Positions 55,021 through 64,000 of a DNA stretch of 64,000 nt are shown piece after piece. The DNA is taken from NCBI GenBank assembly GCA_015680685.1, contig MNCI01015542.1, forward strand, positions 503,792-567,791. Reading direction: 5' to 3'. The position numbers and the translations under genes were made by a program. The notes below the pieces were generated by a model. It did not search any database, was not told the origin of the DNA, and saw only the letters and a list, made by a program, of their open reading frames with translations. Origin of the DNA: Gnetum montanum (Eukaryota > Streptophyta > Gnetopsida > Gnetales > Gnetaceae). The stretch's first letter is position 1. Each line of letters begins with the position of its first letter.

Positions 55021-57800
55021 ATGACTTCCTCAACTACCATTGCTAACACCTTCAACGTTGAAGTTCCCATCATGGTTCAAGGCATCACAGGTGTCGAACA
55101 ACTGTTCAACCAGATGCTGGAAACATGTCGATCCCTCAAGATCGAAAACCGAGGACCTGAGGGCTTGGCCTAGCAACATGAGCGCTATAACTTCCTCTGT
55201 GCAAAGGTTCAGGCAAACTTGCCCTTGGATGTGCACGAATTCAAAGACAAACGTAGCTTCGAGTTTGCTTACTACGATGGAAAGGAGTTTGTTCCCACTC
55301 CTAGCGCTTCTATACCTTTGACACAAATAAATCAATGGCTTCTAAACCAGCTAATCCAGTTGGCTAGACTTAGGGAGTAGCAGGACACAGCGTCCAACCA
55401 TGACAAGACCTTCCAGGATGGACAAGAGAAGCTCAATTCTCAATCCGACGGGGGAGGTCAGACTAACCCATCACGATTCCTCCTACCCAGTCTTTCTAGG
55501 CCAACCCATTGTCTGTCACTGCTCCCTTTGTGATCACTCCTATGCTCCCACAGCCTACAACTACACCTATAATGGGTAGCCATGTCACCTTCCTAGCGTA
55601 TCAATGCCCTTGTTCCCCTATTTTATTTGCAGTAACTATGCCTCCACAAACTGTTCATCAGCCCATTCCTGTAGCACATCACACACCAATCACGGCTACC
55701 CTGCCACATGTTTATATTGTACCTACTTTACAGTCATATGCAACTTCTGTTTCCATTCCTACGTTCATGTTAGTCCCACCCACCATGGTGGGCCTGGGCC
55801 CATCCACATGGTGGACCCCATTCACTTCTTCCCCTATTCTACAACTGTCGTAGATGTCTCAGTATGTTCGCCCTTAGACCTATCGAACCCCGCAAATGGT
55901 ACAACTCAACACGGGGCTATGGTTTATTCCACTGGCGACACAAGCAGTCTATCTGGCCGCCCAACTCACAGTTGCTACTCCAAGAGCACCACCTACCGGG
56001 TGGTGGACAGTGTAAGTAACATCGTTCATGGGGGCCACACCAATGGTACCACCAATGGGTCACGTCGTCACCCCTGCCATTTCGCAAATGGGAGCTGCCT
56101 CAGCAGTTCCCCAACCATCCACAACGTCACAGGATTTGGATCAAGCATTCCAGCTAATCCAAACCCTTACCTAGGAAATAAAATGCCTCAAGGCTGTCGG
56201 GTCTGACACGGTATAAGTCATGGACTTTTACCAGGACAACCCCATCAGCCCTACAATCCCTACTTTCATGTTACCCCCAGGGATGTCCCTCCCCCACTTC
56301 ATGAAGTACAATGGGGAGGGAGATCCCAATGCACATCTTGTTACCTTTAGGTCTGAATCCCTTCTGTTGCAACAATGGCCGCACATGATTATCTATGTCT
56401 TTACTATGTCCCTAGCTGGGAAAGCCTTGGATTGGTACCGCGTGCTACCACGCTCATCTATTTCAACTCTAGAGGAGCTCCTGACCTAGTTCGTGATGTG
56501 CTTCAAGTATAACTTGAAGGCAGAAACCATCCTAGATCAGTTGATGAGCGTGAAGTGGGATCCTCTGGAACCAGTCTAGAAGTTCATCCAGCGTTGGAGC
56601 GTAACCCTTAATGAAATCCACGAGCCCATCATGGAGGCCCACTTGCTAACCATCTTTAAGGGTGTAGTGAATGACTTTATCAAGTCTAAACTGTACTACC
56701 TCGCCTCTCACACTCTTAGTTAAGCCTTCGCTCAAACTAAGAGTATACAGGATGCAGCTGAAGCGAGCAAAGATCTGGCCTACATTGCCTAAAAAAACAC
56801 CTTCACAAAGAAGGACAAGGATAAGGCCCCAATAATCACAGTGGCCGCTGTGGCAACCGAGGCCAAGCCCAAGCCTAATAACAATGGTAACAATAATAAC
56901 AAGAAACCAGCCACATCCACAGCCAATCCCGTGCCTAAGTAGGGCAATGCACCACAACCTCCAGTACCCACACCTGAGACAGCTACACAAGCCAAACTGA
57001 ACTTTGAGCATAAAGATCGCTCAAAGTACACCCCAGTGCCTCTCAAGCCTTCAGAACTTCTGAAGTAGCTATTGGCAGTGGGGCACATCCAACACAAGCA
57101 AATGTTCGAAGAAGGAATCAGGAGACATCAACGCTATTGTGAGCTCCTTAGGAACCCCTCTTTGGCCCTGCCCAATGAGCCCCCAGTTCCTAAGGATTTC
57201 AGGTTAGATAGGTTTTGTGACTCCCACCAACAATGTGGTCACAACACGGATTACTGCCTGGCGTTGAAGGATGACATTGAAAGGATGATTGATTAAGGGA
57301 AACTAATGTTGGACGAAAGCAACCCAGTACACCCTGAGAATCAATCTCTACATGTCTACACAGACCTCCTCAATGCCAACAACACAGGTTATGTTATCAA
57401 CACCATCGGCGTTGACAGTGATCCTACGCCACCTTAGCAGCCATTCGTGGTCCATTTGCCTCAGCGTAGTGCACCAGCACCACCAGTGGCTAGGCAAAGC
57501 TCGCAATAGCCGTTTGTCCTGAGAGTCCCTCCCTGAGCATCCACCCCCGTGCCACCTATTAGCAAAACCATGTCACCCTACCCATTAACACTGTTAACTC
57601 CATTTATCATCAGGGGGCCGACTCCTTCAACAGTCCCCATCCCACGTAAGACAGGTGAACAACCTTCTTGTCCTAAAAAATGGGAAGTACATTTCGCAGG
57701 TGAGACATCGAGAGGAAGTACCGCCCTAGGCATTTCCAAGCCTACATCTTCACCCCTGCGTCCACACCCTCATCACCAAAGAGGGACGTCGCTATAACCA
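55021..57800 (+). pseudogene. Gag of element F
   Basis: ATG at 55021 (MTSSTTIANTFNVEVPIMVQ) opens the N-terminal domain, with FKDKRSFEFAYYDGKEFVPT near 55230-55300. One frame change near 55500 leads into a P/T/Q-rich linker (55509-56200). The core follows: MDFYQDNPISPTIPTFMLPP, LPHFMKYNGEGDPNAHLVTF, ALDWYRVLPRSSISTLEELL, KFIQRWSVTLNEIHEPIMEA. Next come an N/K-rich stretch (56830-56950) and a zinc knuckle FCDSHQQCGHNTDYCLALKD (57210-57270). Most breaks are single TAG/TAA/TGA codons where elements like this carry Gln, Arg or Trp. Confidence 0.8.
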
Positions 57801-57928
57801 TACAGTCCGCACCGCCCTGCCAAGAAGGATTTGAACCTAAACCTGAAATTGCCCCTCCTTAAAAAATTCTTCTTCTGGGACGAATAGAAGAATAGGAAAG
57901 CGTTAAATATGGGGGTGGCCAAGACCTG

Positions 57929-58525
57929 TTGAATGCCCTCACTCAGGTCAAGCAAGTTCTAAAACAAAAAAATACTACACTAAGCTTGTATGATCTAATC
58001 ATGACATCCGTCCCACATCGTGAGGCTCTAATCCGCATGTTGACAGCGATTCCAGTCAACGAAGACATGCCAGTGGAAGAGGAAGCGATCCACTCGATCA
58101 TGCTCCCCTCCGCACCTACAGAGCCAGAACTGTCTCAACTAACTTTCTGCGACGAAGCCATTAGGGAAGATCCTGAAAGGGGCCAAGTGACTATAGCACC
58201 CCTATTCATCACAATTCGGGTCGGCCAACACCGGATTCGAAGGGTACACGTTGATGATGGGGCTACCGCGAATTTCATCCCCTTCCTTATTGTGGACAAG
58301 CTGGGCTTGGTTGCCCAGATCAAACCCACAATGAGGTCATGCCTGAGGTCGTTTAATGGGGTGCGGGTCGTGGTGAAGGGCATGGTCCATATAGACTTCG
58401 TGGCAGGGGATCAGTTCCCCACGAATGCGATGTTCATGATGGTTGAGGAGATGCCCAAGTTTAACTTGATCTTGGGGAGATCATGGTTAGCACAACTTAG
58501 GGTTGTCTCTTCGCCCATTCACTAG
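57929..58525 (+). pseudogene. Retropepsin-type protease of element F (198 codons open)
   Basis: An uninterrupted frame: a linker (SLYDLIMTSVPHREALIRML), then VTIAPLFITIRVGQHRIRRV, VHVDDGATANFIPFLIVDKL, LRSFNGVRVVVKGMVHIDFV and PKFNLILGRSWLAQLRVVSS. The D-D-G-A active site, the hydrophobic flap-side strand and the L-I-L-G-R block are all present, so the domain itself is intact. The frame differs from that of the gag end (57800); about 130 bases between need a shift. Processing of Gag would be its role. Confidence 0.8.
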
Positions 58526-58920
58526 GAAATCCACCTACCATACGTAGGCAAGGAGGTGGTGATCCGTGGTGATGAGGTAATGACGAAAGCAATCAATAAC
58601 ATAGACATGGAGCAAGGCTTAGAGATAGTAACCTCTGAGAATGAAGCGCCGCACTAACCATCCAATGGGAGAATCAGCTCAGCAGGCCGATTTCCAAAAT
58701 GAAAGCGCATGGGTTGAGTTGCCTTTCCAAGCGGGGGACAATGATGCAGACGAATGCCTTGGCAACGCACCTCAGCCTTACATTTTGCTCAATCCACGAT
58801 GGTTCAAGAAGCAGCTATGCATAGCGTAGCAATCCTACTGCTTCCTGCCCAGTTGCCATCCCTTGTACATTCACCACCTTTTGCTTCATTAATGTACCAT
58901 CTCATTGGCATGCCTACTTT
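58525..58920 (+). pseudogene. Post-protease linker of element F
   Basis: YVGKEVVIRGDE, INNIDMEQGLEIVTSENEAP and, in another frame, NPRWFKKQLCIA align with the corresponding linker of element E (39020-39350). No RT follows before the repeat array. Confidence 0.5.
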
Positions 58921-59400
58921 ATGGCCTAAAATGGCCTAAAACTATGCTACGCTATGGCCTGAAATGGGCTAAAACTAGCAATGTTCCCCCATGGCCTGAA
59001 ATGGCCTAAAACTATGCTACGCTATGGCCCAAAATGGCCTAAAGCTAGCAATGTTCCCCCATGGCCCAAAATGGCCTAAAACTATGCTACGCTATGACCC
59101 GAAATGGTCTAAAACTAGCAATGTTCCCCCATGGCCCAAAATGGCCTAAACCTACGAAATGGCCTAACACTAACAATGTTCCCCCATGGTCCGAAATGGC
59201 CTAAAACTAGCAATGTTCCCCCATGGCCCGAAATGGCCTAAAACTATGCTACGCCATGGCCTGAAATGGCCTAAAAATAAAGTAACAATAGCCCAAAATG
59301 ACTTAAAACTAGCAGGGGCCCAAAATGGCCTAAAACTAGTAATGGCCCGAAACGGCCTAAAACTAGCAATATCTCGAAATGGCTTAAAACTAAAACAAAG
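58921..59400 (+). repeat. 70-bp tandem repeat array of element F
   Basis: Units start at 58921, 58991, 59061 and 59131, exactly 70 bases apart, then become irregular to about 59400. Each unit holds ATGGCC(T/C)(G/A)AAATGGCCTAAA twice, once followed by ACTATGCTACGCT and once by ACTAGCAATGTTCCCCC. It separates protease and antisense gene. Confidence 0.8.
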
Positions 59401-59788
59401 TAGCAAAAATTTCACGTTCAATTCATCGCGAAGACAATGCATGACTTAGCATAAAACCAATTTCTATTTCTGAAATTTTCTTTTCTTTATTCAAAACTAT
59501 TGTCTTTCAAGCAATGTTTGCAAAAATTTTACAAAAATTCAAAAGTTTAAAAAAATCCCATGCTATCATGAGTTGTCTTTGCCTGCATCATCTTCGTCAC
59601 TCGTTTCTGCATCACCTCCTTTTGCATTGCCTTCCCCTACGTTGTCCTCTGTCGACTCTTCATTCCTTCCCTCTATAGGCCCTACGCCCTCATCTGGAGC
59701 TTGCATTGTAGAAATGAAGTGGTCAGCTAAAGCAATGCACACAAGCTACAACAAAGCATAAGCATTAACACAGCAAGAAGCAACTAAC

Positions 59789-60547
59789 CTGAGAAGGACC
59801 TGCATCTGTCTCAAAGGGTATCTAATCTAAATCAAGCCCAAGGCAGTGCCAGACCTCCTCTGCTGTGATGTCCATCCTACATATGTTTCTTGGTTCAGCA
59901 TCTGCAGCAGCTTTCTCCTTTTCGACGGTTGTCCACCTTGGTGGTCCCAGAAAAAAGAAGGCAGTTGCAGTCTCTCCTATGGGAAGGTCCACTTTCCACT
60001 CAGGAGATTTCGTAACCTTTACCTACTCTTTGAACTTGGCATAAGCCTCAGAAGTGTCAATAGCATTTACAAATTCTTTATACGTAAACGTCTCCACAAT
60101 AGCATCCATGTACAATTTACAATGGGTGGCATATTCTAGTTTATACATATGTTTATGGTTTTTCTGGGACTGCCCCCATTTGTAAACCTTGGCATTGAAA
60201 TCTTTCAAATCCTGATACTTCTGGCACGACTATCCAAAATCTGGCATAATCTATCACAACCGTGCGCCAGTCCTCATTATTAGTGTCATGGGCTATGAGG
60301 AATTCGTTCTTCAACTTGAGAGCCTCCACCTCGGTGCTCAGGTCAACCTTCTCTTGCTCAGCTTTTTGGACCCGTTTCCACAAGTCCTTGTTGACATGCT
60401 TATACTCCCACAAGGAGTGTGCCAAGTGCAAAGCACATTTGCAAGCCTTGTCGTATGCACGATGAGACATCTCGGTCACTTCAGGCGGGAATGTAGGCAC
60501 GACACCGAATTTCAAAGGTTGTGTCGTGTCCCATTTGAGCTGAGAGG
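59789..60547 (-). pseudogene. Exon 7 (coiled coil) of the antisense gene, element F
   Basis: Starts right after a GGCAG acceptor: SQLKWDTTQPLKFGVVPTFP, then a charged helix (KRVQKAEQEKVDLSTEVEAL). After one frame change near 60225 it continues FNAKVYKWGQSQKNHKHMYK, AIVETFTYKEFVNAIDTSEA and WKVDLPIGETATAFFFLGPP. It ends at TCTCAG|GTTAGT. Heptad-like leucines and charged pairs support a coiled coil, as in the E exon at 40418-41241. (Given high-to-low because the exon is on the minus strand.). Confidence 0.6.
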
Positions 60548-60778
60548 CTGCCATGATGCAAAGATCATGTCAGTTGCATTAGCGTAGCATATTTAACAAA
60601 TTAAAAAATTTTAGCATAGCAACATGAGAGCACCTAATAATACTACTTACCCACTTCAGGGTCCACCTACTGGAGGCGACTGATCATGTCGTCGACGATT
60701 CCCTGCATAAACATAAACTTATTAGGGATCTCAACCCATGATTCCACAAGAATCAGATAGGGTACTGCAACATCAACA

Positions 60779-60931
60779 GTGTCAGTGATGACCGTAATGG
60801 GCTATGACAAGGCAGACATATTGCCAAACGTGTCAGCGATGACTGAAATGGGCTATGACAAGGCAGACATATTGCCAAACGTGTCAGCGACGACCGAAAT
60901 GGGCTATGACAAGGCAGACATATTGCCAAAC
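60779..60931 (-). repeat. 51-bp tandem repeat (3 copies) inside an intron of the antisense gene
   Basis: Three consecutive 51-base units (60779, 60830, 60881), each with GGGCTATGACAAGGCAGACA followed by TATTGCCAAAC, differing at a few bases. They lie between a GTTG|GTGAGT donor and a GATGTTGCAG acceptor, so they are probably intronic; the in-frame TAG in every unit agrees. Confidence 0.75.
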
Positions 60932-61418
60932 TCACCAACATCTAATTGCAGTCTCCCTTCTTGCTGATGTAAAATGATGGCAGCAACCTTGGCAGACATC
61001 CCTGCCAAGTCTGTATAGGCCTCTTCTTCATGCACTGGTGCCTTTCCTTTTGAGAGACTAGCATCTTTTTTTATTCAAGGGAGACTCCTCTTCGTCTCCA
61101 AAAATGTCCTCGTTAGTAGGAAGATTCTGCCTAATAACAAAACCCCTACCTTAGTGGCAGGAACTCCTTTCCTCTTGACCAAGGCCCTTTCTTTTGAGAT
61201 TGGGGCCTCCATGTCCTTATTTGTCACCCCTGTCTTAGGGGACGATACCTCTTCGTCACCTTCTTCTTCTTCCTCTTGTTCTTCTAGCAGCAAAGAAACA
61301 TGTTTGCATTAGCTCAAAGTAGGTTAGCTTAAAGTAGGTGCTATGCTGTCTAGCGTAGCACAGAATAGTAGGCATTAACAAAGTAGGCGAAGAAATAGAC
61401 ACAAACAAAAGCGTTTAC

Positions 61419-62471
61419 CAATCGGGGGTTGTGTCCTCTGTAGTTTAAGCCACAGTCTCCGCCCCTCCTCTTCCTCCATGCAAAGGGTTTCCTTAGTTGG
61501 AGGAGGCCTCTTTCGTTGCAACTTACTGGCCACAATCTCGGCTATGAGATGTTTCCCCCGTGACACGCTACCGGCTACAGTAGGGGGTGTCTCTCCTATG
61601 CTGTCTTGGCCACAAAGGTTGCGGGCCACCCGATCCTTAGTTGTCACAAAGAACGGCTCCATGATTATTTCTAGGGGATCTTAGGCTCGAGTGGTCCGAA
61701 GAATCTGGCAGATCCATGGTTTGAAAATCTGGTTGCGATTTCGCATGACCTAGGCTCCATTCTCATGGATCACTAGAAACTCTGCGAAGCACTTTAGATA
61801 GGCTATGTAAAAGGCATAATTCATATTGGAATGGGACTCCAGTTTCTTATGGAGCCCCAAGATTTCGATCTGCAAGCCTTTACATAGAAACCTAACCTAG
61901 TTATAGCGAGCCCCCTCTTTCATGACCTCATGCATTACCCAAGCCTGCTCAATCCCTAGGACCTTCCCTTGGGAAAGAAACTGGGGGAATGCACGAGCAC
62001 GGAAGACAAGGTAAACCTCCCTGGCAGGTCCTGCTTTAAGCTTCTCCATAAGGAGCCCCTTCCACTCCTTGGCAATCCCTAACCACTCCTAAATGTCCTT
62101 CTTCTGAAAGCTCAGCTCCCTCTTGGACTTTGACCCTATGAGGACACCATCAGTGGGGACACCGAAGAGGTCCACGAATAGTTGGTCGTTGATTTCAATA
62201 ACCACCCATATGCTCTGTATGCGCGTGCAGAAGCAACTTGCCTTGTCGAAAAAGGAGTCGACCAGGGAGAGCATCTCGGCGGTAGGAATGCTTGGATTCG
62301 GGGCTAGGAATAGATCCATAAGCCCAGCCTTTTGGATGTTCTGAACCAAGGAATCTGAAGCCTCACTGTTTATCCAGAGTTGGGTCACATCTACCTCTCC
62401 ATACTTGAAGTAGATGTTTACCTCTTGGTGCTCGGCACCTACCACTATCACCTCTTAGGACTTCTTCACCC
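61419..62471 (-). pseudogene. Exon 3 of the antisense gene, element F
   Basis: About 350 codons in one frame with five stops and no shift: VIVVGAEHQEVNIYFKYGEV, IQKAGLMDLFLAPNPSIPTA, FFDKASCFCTRIQSIWVVIE, FVDLFGVPTDG, LSQGKVLGIEQAWVMHEVMK, LGLHKKLESHSNMNYAFYIA and MEPFFVTTKDRVARNLCGQD. The segment with a conserved Phe-x-x-(K/R)-A, a V-V-I-E-I strand and F-x-x-L-F-G-(V/I)-P/L-T-D-G is also visible in element E (42843-42523, NEAYFANLFGILTDG). Confidence 0.6.
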
Positions 62472-64000
62472 CTATAATAGTTTTCACAAGAAACATTTAG
62501 CATAAAAATGTAGAAAACCCAAAGATTGCAAAGACACTTAAGCATGCAACACTTACTATTTAGCCTACCAAGTCTGTATGGTAACGAGAACGGTGGAAGA
62601 TTAACTAGGACTTTTTCAACAGTGATTGGTTTGAAGGGTGCCCATCCCTCATCCAACCAACCACACTCCTTGCATCTGCTGTAGGGAATGGGGTATAGGT
62701 CTAGGCAGGTATGGTACTCACCCCCGCATTGACCAATCACACCTGCATGCAGGTTCTCAGCAAAAGAGAACTCCTGCAGGGCTATCCGTGTTGTAGTTAG
62801 CAGACCCGTTCGATCATGAAGCCCTTCCTTATTGATGTAGAACCTGGTAACAAAAACATACTATTAGCGTTTGGCTAATATAGCAAGCGTTGCATAATAC
62901 AGCGGAACAGGGCTACAAAACTCACCCATCGGCACAGTAGATGGTTCCTAGTGGGTTTTGGAAGCACATTACCATATAACGTGCGACGAATAGTGTGTTG
63001 TAAGGATGGTAGTAGCTGTACTCAAGCATATCCCAGATCCAGGCCAAACACCTTAACTCTATGGGGCATTGACTAGATCCTTTTCCCTGCCTGCTAATGA
63101 TTGCCCCATCCGTCAAAAACCTTAGGATACCCCGGCTTGCCCCAGGCAATAGGGCTTCTGTTATGACGACCGCCTCTTCCTCCTCTAGGTATTACCAAGT
63201 GATCACACTAAAGTGTTGGAGGAAGTATTGTAGGAACTCCTGTGCTCCTTTCTTAAACCAGACCCCCTGCTCCCCCACACGTATATGGGAAGGAGGAGCA
63301 TTGGTCACAGGTTTCTTACGTAACAAAGGACCCCTGCAATTTTTAAGATAATCAGAATTGGCCTTAGCCCCATCTTGCACAACACAACCAGCAAGTGTTA
63401 GCATCATGACCAAGTGCAGTGTGCACGCAGCATAGCAACACCTGACACCTTAGCATATAGCGTAGCATAACCCTCTTCCTACATATAGCGTAGCAAGAAC
63501 ATGAAAGTGATAGCGTAGCAAAAATAGCTTAACATAGCAATAGAACGATTAATTCTAACAGGGAAATTAACAATATGCCCTGACAAAACATGTGTCACAC
63601 TGTCGCATCACACATGGCCAAACCCTCCTAAGGGTCCTACGCTACGCCATTCGAAAGCCAAGTAGCTTGAACTGTCCAAACCTCCGCGGTTGTAACAACT
63701 GCAGTGGTGGTGGTTTAGGTGGCCTTGCATGCAATGTTAGCGTAGTATCTGTGCATCTGCCATGGCTGAAACGGCAACAGTGACAGTGCAAAGGCCAAAA
63801 CAACGACAACGCGATGACAAAAAACACGGATAACTGAAACTAAATTACAAAATGAAAGCGGAAAACAAAAAAAATGATAACAGAATCACGAGGAAGCAAA
63901 GGAAGCATAGCAGCCTACCGAGTCAACGGCGTGTCCTCCTGCACCACAACACGTGCTTATGTCACGCACCCTAGGGTTTCCTTTACCTCCTCGACCTTTG

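Larger units (their letters stand above)
52872..64000 (+). mobile_element. Element F: third Tat-like element, open at right edge
   Basis: 5' LTR (52872-54601), primer site, leader, gag, protease, 70-bp repeat array and antisense gene are all in the order of element E; RT and beyond would lie past the window. It is inserted in element D's antisense gene (left flank GATGT). It is more G+C-rich than D and E and has fewer stops, so it is probably younger or of another subfamily: its U3 motif is GCTACGCTATGC and not ACTATGCTC. Confidence 0.75.
59566..64000 (-). pseudogene. Antisense multi-exon accessory gene of element F (5' end outside window)
   Basis: Eight exons can be proposed on the minus strand: 63373-62926, 62843-62557, 62471-61419, 61283-61150, 61108-60936, 60764-60651, 60547-59789 and about 59744-59566. 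Donors include GG|GTGAGT, A|GTAAGT, G|GTAAAC, G|GTGAGT, GG|GTAAGT and CAG|GTTAGT. Acceptors include TTACCAG, ATTATAG, GCTGCTAG, TTGCAG and GGCAG. Reading phase is kept across nearly every junction. The protein starts with a globular part (exons 1-3), has an acidic E-rich stretch (61283-61230), a coiled coil (exon 7) and an acidic tail (DAETSDEDDAGKDNS). The main breaks are single stop codons, plus a slip in an A7 run at about 61065 and one shift near 60225. Function unknown; exon 3 may be a distant plant transposon protein-type domain. Confidence 0.6.

Noticed and set aside
59170-59449. Open frames on both strands across the 70-bp array with repetitive translation.
   Set aside because: A 70-bp tandem repeat gives long periodic frames by chance; the frames have no start context or conserved relative in element E.
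60779-60931. Open frames formed by the 51-bp repeat, which look like a repeat protein on either strand.
   Set aside because: The units fall between a good donor and acceptor, carry an in-frame TAG on the antisense gene, and have no counterpart in element E.
1-64000. tRNA, rRNA, microRNA precursors and intact host genes.
   Set aside because: No cloverleaf-like or rRNA-like stretch was noticed on reading, and no complete plant gene structure was found. Weak RNA genes could be missed without a covariance-model search.

Overview
The window is a piece of a large, repeat-saturated plant nuclear genome. There is no bacterial gene organisation, no rRNA, tRNA or CRISPR array, and no intact host gene that I can recognise. 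Almost everything from about 5.6 kb to the right edge is nested Ty3/gypsy LTR retrotransposon DNA carrying many stop codons. The left 2.4 kb is a decayed LINE. Two N runs (19768-19812, 44662-44830) are assembly gaps. A gymnosperm or another giant-genome plant would fit, but the species cannot be read from the sequence.

Layout. 1-2400 (+): LINE relic with endonuclease and C-terminal zinc-finger remnants but no recognisable reverse transcriptase core. 2400-5620: AT-rich DNA with one candidate orphan exon (2749-2908). 5627-8921 (-): truncated Athila-like element A (LTR, primer site, gag). 8922-10872 (-): 3' end of a chromovirus (RNase H, integrase, chromodomain-like tail, LTR start). 10880-11712: LTR-like block. 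11720-20290 (-): element B, Athila-like, with LTRs, primer site, polypurine tract, gag and a 933-codon accessory frame but no pol. 20291-25030 (+): element C, a relative of A and B that has gag, protease, RT, RNase H and integrase. 25040-26157: LTR-like block.

26163 to the right edge holds three copies of one Tat-like family (two RNase H domains). The outer copy (D) is on the minus strand: 3' LTR 26163-27637, pol 28990-32470, then an oppositely transcribed accessory gene running 32640-33569 and continuing at 51617-52871. A second copy (E, plus strand, about 18.0 kb, 33570-51611, flanked by GCAGG/GTAGG) is inserted in that accessory gene. A third copy (F, plus strand, from 52872, open at the right edge) is inserted further along the same gene.

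The most interesting observation is in this family. Wherever the order can be read it is LTR, gag, protease, tandem repeat, then an antisense multi-exon gene with its own TATA box, then RT-RNase H-aRNase H-integrase, repeat, LTR. The antisense gene lies between protease and RT, keeps matching splice sites and protein similarity in all three copies, and is oriented so that its introns are not removable from the element's own genomic RNA. Element B carries an analogous accessory protein in sense orientation, behind a second U3-like GATATC/TATA cluster. Boundaries, splice sites and homologies were read by eye; none was tested by alignment software.
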